From contig CM065381.1 of NCBI GenBank assembly GCA_033060915.1, forward strand, positions 35,101,836-35,165,835: a stretch of 64,000 nt of DNA, given 5' to 3'. The notes beneath the pieces were generated by a model that was not told the origin of the DNA, made no database searches, and worked only from the letters and a program-made list of their open reading frames with translations. This DNA comes from Euryodendron excelsum (taxonomy: Eukaryota > Streptophyta > Magnoliopsida > Ericales > Pentaphylacaceae). Each line of letters opens with the position of its first letter. Position 1 is the first letter of the stretch. Position numbers and translations under genes: made by a program. Below are positions 57,650 through 64,000 of the stretch, piece after piece.

Positions 57650-59790
57650 GTGAGTTTGTTTAATTTTATATTGATTTTGGTGAGTAAAATTCCATTTGAG
57701 CCATGTGAACAATGAACATTGATGTTTTGATATATTTTGAACACTGTGGTGAAGTTATTTTTGCATTTTGGTATTTGTTTGATTGAATTTGAGTGATTTT
57801 GCATGATTATGTGAAGGGAGTTTTTGCAAGAATTGGGGGTTTATCCCTACAGCTTTGGGTATTGAGTTTTTTAGCCAGATTTTTATACTGCGTATCTTAG
57901 AAAAATGTGTTTACCAGCCGTGTGAAGCTTCGTGATTTTTTGAAAATTTTTTGAATTTTTGATTTTTTAAAAAATAGAAAAATACTTGAAAAATTAAGAA
58001 AATTTAAGAAATTAATGAAATTATTAGAGTTAAAAATTTCAAAAAAAATAAAAATGAAATTATTTTAGGAAACATTTGAAATGATTCTGAGAAATTTTAG
58101 GACAACTTAGAAAACCATTGATTTATTGAAAAATCTGAAAATTTGAAAAACATGCATGGGTGATGATGTTATGTGATTGTGACACTGTGCGGCGCATGAT
58201 TTGTGTTTTGTGTTTTGTGTTGATATTGTGGGTGTTGTAGGGACCACTTTTAAATGAAACTCCGTTGAAATTTTTAGAAATTCAAAAAGAGGGTTGGAAA
58301 AGTTTTGGAATAAAATCTTAAAAAGATATAACACTTTTGAGGATGGGGTCTTTTTGGCAGAGAAGATCCTGAAAAACTTAGGGGCCTTAAAAACTTACTG
58401 GAAGAAAAATTTAGGAAGACTTTTGAAAATGAAAATTTGGAAAAAGAACATATTTTGGAAGATTTGAAAATTGATTTTGACTTAGGAAAACTTGGGACTT
58501 TGATGAGAATTTTTAGAAGATTGCATGCTTAAGAACTGAGTTTGGAGAAAACTTTGTTTTTGGAGGAAGAAGTTTGACAAAACCTTGATTGGAATAGAAA
58601 AAGCTTGGGACGGATTTTGATTGGAAATTCTTGAAATTTTAATTTAAAAATCATTTGGGAATTTTCGGACAAAATGTGTAGAAAATTCGTTTTGACCTGA
58701 CTTTTAAAGACTAAATGTTTAGACAATTCACTTTGACTTGGAATTGAAATTTTAAAATCAAGATGTGTAGAAAATTTCTTGACTCAGAATTGGAAAATCA
58801 AAATGTAAGGGAAATTTATTTTGACTTGAAACAGGAATTTTAAAATCAACATGTGTAGGAAATTCATTTTGACTTGAAATTGAAAAATCAAAATATATAA
58901 AAAATTCATTTTGACATGGAATTGGAATTTTAAAATCAAAATGTATTGGAAATTCATTTTGACTTATCTTTTGAAATCTTTTTGGATAAAAAACTTGGAA
59001 AGATTTTGAAAAATAGAATTTTAGGAGAAATTTTGTAGATAAGATCTTAGGAGCTCCTGTGCATTTGGAAACTTTTGAGATTGACAAAGACTTAGGATGG
59101 AAAACTTTGAAACTTTGATAGAAATTTTAGAAGGAAGAATTTTTGGTGTGAAACCTTGAAAATTTTTAAGGATTTATTTTGACTAAGACTTTTTTGAAAG
59201 AAGGAGTTTGGGAGAATCTTAAACCTGATTGGAAAAGAAATTTTCTTGAAGAATTGAATCAAAAAAGCTTGGAGATGGATTGAAAAAATTAAGATTTGAT
59301 TTTGAAAATGAGTTTTTTTTACCTTGATTTTCAAAGTAGATTTGGGAGGGAAACATTTAGCAACCTTAGAATTTGACTTTTAGAAGTGATTTTGAAGATG
59401 AACTTTTGGACAAGAGAATTAGAAAACCATTTGAAAACTAACCTTAGAAAAGAACTCTTAGAAGAAACAGTTTTTGAAGGCTTTTGGAGGAAAATAATAG
59501 GAAACCCCTGGAAAACTGATTTTGAAAAAAAAAATTTCGAGAATTGTTTTTGGAAAAAGAATTTTTTAAGAAACCTTCGAGGGTTGATTTTAGAAAAGAA
59601 CCTTTGAATGAAAAGTTTACGAAACCTTTTAGGTTGGTTTGAGTAGAATTTATATGAAACTTGTGTCATTCATTTTCATTTATATTTTATCTTTGGTTAT
59701 TATCATTATTATTTTTTCTTGCTTTTATTTCTTATCTTTTGAACTGTAGATACCATATATTAATACCTCTTACGTTGACTTACTTTTCAG
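57650..59790 (+). other. Apparent intron of the X antisense gene
   Basis: 2,141 bp from GTGAGT to CTTTTCAG. The first ~550 bp match M's intron. About 58380-59640 holds purine-rich repeats with TAGAAAATTCATTTTGACTT units also found in Y (7260-7680). ORFs on either strand here are low-complexity and not supported. Confidence 0.5.
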
Positions 59791-60640
59791 GATGACATAC
59801 GCGGGCGATGATGGTTCTGAGACGAGACGCTGCTTCGGGAAGGCGGCCAGGCCAGATTTCGCCGACAGCTCCAGTCGATCCAGGGTTATTCGGCGATCTG
59901 TAGAACAGGCATCTTCTAGCTAGAGCAGACGAGGGAGTAGAACACCAATCGACCCCTTCCCCCCAATTGAGCCAACCTTCGAGGATGGGATGGATGCCGA
60001 GGTTGAGGTGCCAGGCCTAGTAGATCACGTGACGAGTTATAGGAGGCTTCTCAACAAAACTGAATATGGGACGCCATAGGAGACTGCTTCATGCTTGTGT
60101 ATCTCTTGCACTTGGAATTTGAAAGAGAGGGCATTGGTTCGTCTTTAGTCGTCTAACTTATCTCTCTTCTGTTTTCGGGAATGTGAGCTTGCTCCCCCCC
60201 ATCACGAGTTTGGTTTCCTTCGAGGTCTTTGAGATGATTAGGTTGATATTGTGGGACCTATTTTTCTTGATGGTTGCATCACAGTGATCTCGTCTCAGCT
60301 TGGACTCCGGCGCGCAGTTCTTTCGTCTACCTTTCTTCCCCAGTTTCCTTATGTTCCAATGAGGTTCTTATTTTCTCATTTTGAGTTTGCGACGGGTAAG
60401 GGAACTCATTCAAGAGATTAGCATACTTCTTAAGGTTGGTCCATTTCTTATATGGTAGCCTTAGTTCTGCATCTTCTGAACTCCTTGATGTTTCCGTGGG
60501 AGGATGACTTGATCGACTGTCAGTTATGCACACTGCTTGCTAGGATTAGTGAGGGATACTCCTATGCTCTTATGGTTGTGGGAGAGACCTTCATGAGCCT
60601 TACTAGACTCCAGCAAGGGGGTTGATGCTCATTTTTGGAG
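59791..60640 (+). pseudogene. Decayed mobile-domain antisense gene in X
   Basis: It starts GATGAC right after the acceptor, like M's G-ATG-GCAG. Similarity to M is clear at 60250-60350 (FLDGCITVISSQLGLRRA-like) and 60480-60610 (a run corresponding to M's NYLVFPRGDDLVDCRLCALL and VGETFVSLTR). Multiple stops and frameshifts break it, and the C-terminal half is missing; the next block is interior repeat. The N-terminal part (59791-60060) has no match in M. It is antisense to X, as M's copy is to M. Confidence 0.7.
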
Positions 60641-61259
60641 ATTTTCTTCACTATTCTAGCTTTGGACAATCGTACACTTATTCAGTACTCCTCTTTGGAA
60701 GTCATTTGATTGGGGAGGTCAAGGGTGGGCCATTGCCTCTTTTTTTGTTTCTTATTGGCCATGGAACTCTAAGCTTTCTGAGGTGTGTGCCAGTGTTGGA
60801 GATGTCTGAGGGGTGGCTTTAGCTCATTTTTGTGTTTTACCTCGTTCCCTGTTTCCTATTTGAGAAATGAAGAAAGACATAGAGTTAGTTTTTTTTTTTT
60901 TTTTGACAAAAACAATTTATTTATGCCAATTCTAAAATGCACAGGTAAAGGAACGCATATCATACTCTTTTTTTCTTTTTTATGAATGCACATGGAATTA
61001 GATGCATGACTTAGTTTACAAGTCCTATTTTTTTATATATATTTTTTTATGAATGCACAGGTTCATACAGGAATAGAATTTAATGCATTTTATACTTTTT
61101 GGATGAATTTACATACAGGAATGGAATTGAATGCATGCCATGCCTTTGATGAATACATGAATAGATACAAACTACATGGGAATTTAATGGATCTACAAGT
61201 TATACATGTCAATGGATGCATTATACTACGCGCATATAGGCTATTTATAAAGAATGTCT
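60641..61259 (-). repeat. Interior block with GAATGCAT repeats in X
   Basis: 60700-60800 matches Y 8690-8870 and Z. From about 60890 to 61250 a few copies of the GAATGCATGCCAT-type unit and poly-T runs follow, a shorter version of the Y array. Confidence 0.6.
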
Positions 61260-63000
61260 AGGATTGTCCCAGGGCCCATACTCTTGGGATTTTGTTTCCC
61301 TTCTAGGATTTTGCCCTATTTGGTTTTGTCTCATTCTCATTGGGGTGTGACAGCATTTGCACCATTCTCTAGGGATCTTGACCTTTGGGTTTGCTATCCT
61401 ATCCCTACTTTCTACAGGGTTGCTGTTTGGAATTTTTCTGACCTCACTTGGTTTCTCTCTCAGATTTCCAAAATGCCACTGTAGCTCGAGCGACAACTCG
61501 TATGCCCTTTGCAGAGCGATAAACAGCTAGGCCCTCAATCCGAGAAGACTTTTTTTAGAACCGTAATGTATGCTGGGTTTAGGGGTTTTAAGAAATGAAG
61601 GGATATTTAGGCTCAAAGATCTTCTTTTAGTGGGTTGTTTAAACCAAAACCATCTGAGCACACCTTGGAGCATGAAATTGCCCCTGCATTCCTTTTCAAT
61701 TCTCCTTTCTCATCCTACTTGTCTTTGTATTGTTCAGGCTTATTTGGATTAAGCAATTTTCTTTGATTCAAGAGAACTTTAATTTTGACTGTAACGCAGG
61801 CTAGGTTAAGGGGTTTATGAATGAAAAGGATACGCAAGCTGAAATATGATGTTGTTTCTAGTAAGGTTTAGATCCACGCCATCCTTGGTTGGTCTTCCAG
61901 TGGCGTTTTGTCCTTTAGCTTCTGCAACATGTCTGACTCATTTAGATTAAGCAATATTTCTCAATTAGAGTGGACTTTAATAGGGTTGTAATATAGGCCA
62001 TGGTTTGGGGTTTAACAAGAAAAGGTAAAGGCTCGAACCTATAGTTTCTACTGGGCTTCTTTGTTACCTAGGATCACCTTTGAATAACTATATATTCTTC
62101 AAGGAGTTCACCTTTCTTGTAGTTTGATTCTTGACCCTTTAACGGAGTTGCCTCTTGATATTTTTTTTAACTTGCCCCGTGGTAGTTTTTTTTTTTTTTT
62201 TTTTTTCTCTTTGCTTTTCTATTTTTCTTCCCTTTTTTTTTTTTTTTTGCTTTCTACGAGACGAACATTTCCACAACTTCTTTTTCTCAGATCCTTTCCT
62301 TAGCATTTCAATTTAACCCATTGTGGGCAGTGATCCGTAGGTTGGGGTTTCTTTCAAGAGAAAAAGGTAACTAGCTTAATAGGTTTGACAAGGGTTGCTT
62401 GTAATTGTATGAGAAATGAAATTAGGGCCTCTCTTCATTTTGAACAAGATTGCTTGATCCATAGAGCCTTCAAGTTACTTCAGCTTGATGGTCGACGACA
62501 CTCTTTGCCAGATCTTTTGCTACCTGTCTGCCCCAGTGTGGGGGGATGGTTTCGGATCGGGATTGACAAAAAAAAAATCTTCCGCTTTCTGTGAGGCACT
62601 AGTGGGTTAAGCAAAGGGGATATTTTTTGTGTATGGTAGCAGAATTGAGGGCCTATAATCATTTCAAATTGAATTGCTTAGTCCATAAAGCCTTTGTACA
62701 AAATTTAGACAACATTCCTAGAGATGATGTGTTTCGGCTAGTGAACCCTTACATATTTTATCAAATCAACTACTCTATGCATACCCCAATATGGGGGATG
62801 GTTCTTGGTTTAGGAATATCCAAATAGAAATCACTTACGGCTCTAGCGAGCTGCATAATGGGTAGTGTTTATTTGGGAAAAATAGAACAATGACTTTTCA
62901 TCATTTTGAGGACTCGGCTGCCCATCGCTTAGCCAAGATATCATGCAAATGTCGCCTCTTCAATAAAATTCGCACCTCTTTGTTGAGATTGTCTTCCTCC
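61260..63000 (-). repeat. ~200-bp degenerate repeats, X interior
   Basis: 61260-61500 matches Y 9841-10050. After it, phrases like TGGGTTTAGGGGTTTTAAGA recur near 61570, 61800, 62000 and 62340, with further related blocks to 62830, suggesting four or five ~200-bp diverged units. Long T runs occur at 62185-62250. No ORF is supported. Confidence 0.5.
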
Positions 63001-64000
63001 TATCTCTCATTCTCTCTTTGTCTTTCGAAGGTTTTTACCCCTTTTAAATGGGTGGCCTATGCTATCCCATCCTTCAAGTCGAGTCATTTACCAAACAGGG
63101 AAGAATCCCTAAATGCAACAATCGTCCACGAGAGTATGAGACAAAAGGGATAAACTGGGAACTACCTATTTTCATTTAAAAACATGATTATACGGCATGC
63201 AATGTTTATTTAAAGAAGATATGCGAGAACTAAAAAATCAAAAAGAAAATAAACAAATTTTATGAAAATCTCCCTTTTCTAGTGGACCTCTTGGTGAGAA
63301 CCCCTAACAAGGTTTCGAAACTATTTCAACTTTTTTGGTATTTCATTCTCCAAGTATATCACCAAACGACAGAGGGCGGATTGATAGATCTTTGCAGTGC
63401 TTAGCATGCATTTGGAAGTTAGGAGATTCTTTTGTAGCACCGTACGGGTCGTACAAGACTTTGCAAATGGTGAAGCCTTCTTCTACATGGACGGTGATTG
63501 TTGCGGTATGGTGTGGAGGTAACGTCTTGCAGACGGATGGTTAGTTCTTCTTGCTCCTTAATGTATGTTTGGTCTCTTCTAACAACTAGGCTCATCATTC
63601 CATGAGTTAGAATCAGGTGGAGTACTAGAGTGATTCCATAAATTTGGTTGTGCTCTTTGACCTAGAAAAACAAAAACAAAAAAAAAAACAAAAACAAAAC
63701 CCAGTCAGCATGTGGAGTTAGAGGTCCTATGCGATGCATGTCATATGTGGGTCCCTTCTTTGAGGGAATCTAGGTGTGATGCCGAGTCCATTTTGGGGGC
63801 GGGGTTTTGCCTCTTATGCAATATAATACCTCTTCGGCATGGGCCGGTTGATATTTCTTTATTTGGGCAATCCCACCTCTATGGACTGAGAGAGATTTAA
63901 TTCTCTCTCGAGATAACTGTGCATGCCATGAATCCTTAAGGTTTAAGAACCCTTAAAAGTTTTGGTAGGTTCGAGTAACATGAGATTGAATCGCTACTTT
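63001..64000 (-). other. Leader-side modules of X
   Basis: 63060-63100 matches Y 11190-11230, and 63690-63900 matches Y 11610-11830 closely. These modules belong to the region near the 5' leader in Y, so X reaches leader sequence with no pol between. No gene is seen. Confidence 0.6.

Larger units (their letters stand above)
20444..64000 (-). mobile_element. Element X, pol-less Tat/Ogre element with nested insertions
   Basis: A minus-strand element whose 3' LTR is the four-piece LTR ending at 57172 and whose interior (57173-64000) continues beyond the window. The interior holds a polypurine tract, an antisense mobile-domain pseudogene with an intron-like gap, GAATGCAT repeats, ~200-bp degenerate repeats and then leader modules matching Y. 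It passes from the antisense gene to leader sequence with no pol between, so X appears to lack gag and pol. Its 5' LTR and primer site are outside the window. Confidence 0.75.

Noticed and set aside
59092..59669. Minus-strand 80- and 112-codon ORFs in X
   Set aside because: Lys/Phe/Ser-rich low-complexity frames in the intron-like repeat region; not conserved.

Overview
This window is plant nuclear repeat DNA. I see no host gene, tRNA, rRNA or CRISPR array. It is a stack of nested long terminal repeat (LTR) retrotransposons of the Ty3/gypsy Tat/Ogre type. The evidence is very long LTRs (about 4.4-5.6 kb) starting TGTAAGCACCCC and ending near GCGCGACA, an 18-nt primer binding site TGGCGACTCCACTGGGGA two bases after the LTR, a pol with two RNase H domains and no chromodomain, and an extra antisense gene between pol and the 3' LTR. 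An angiosperm with a repeat-rich genome is the likely source; I cannot name the species.

Layout. (1) 1-1697: the tail of a + strand LTR that cuts into the next element. (2) 1698-18342: element Y on the minus strand, with 3' LTR (truncated), polypurine tract, 7.5 kb interior without gag or pol, primer binding site and 5' LTR. (3) 18343-20443: fragment Z, the interior of another pol-less copy in opposite orientation to Y. (4) 20444-64000: element X on the minus strand. Its 3' LTR is split into four pieces (20444-23186, 45031-45745, 51257-52303, 56781-57172) by three later insertions; its interior runs off the right edge. (5) Inside the X LTR: element M (23187-45030, + strand), solo LTR S1 (45746-51256, minus) and solo LTR S2 (52304-56780, +). 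Each has a 5-bp target duplication: AATCC/AACCC, GTGAC and GACGG.

Element M is the only one with recognisable coding capacity: a 602-codon protease ORF with a G-patch-like tail, a short gap where Ogre elements carry an intron, then one pol frame (RT, RNase H, second RNase H, integrase) broken by six in-frame stops. No gag core or zinc knuckle is visible. On the opposite strand lies a plant-mobile-domain/DUF7745-like gene with two in-frame stops and an apparent intron in its 5' untranslated region. Element X keeps a more decayed copy of this antisense gene although its visible interior lacks pol.

The least explained features are structural. Every LTR that contains the leader region carries 24-7-24 nt stem-loops. 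In M-type LTRs there are two, 111-113 nt apart; Y LTRs have one diverged version. Palindromic motifs sit just upstream of the TATA box in both LTR subfamilies, although their sequences differ. A 10-11 nt copy of the primer binding site lies about 150 bp inside each LTR end and matches the subfamily's own primer site. The two M LTRs share a sharply bounded, nearly identical tract that looks like misaligned gene conversion.
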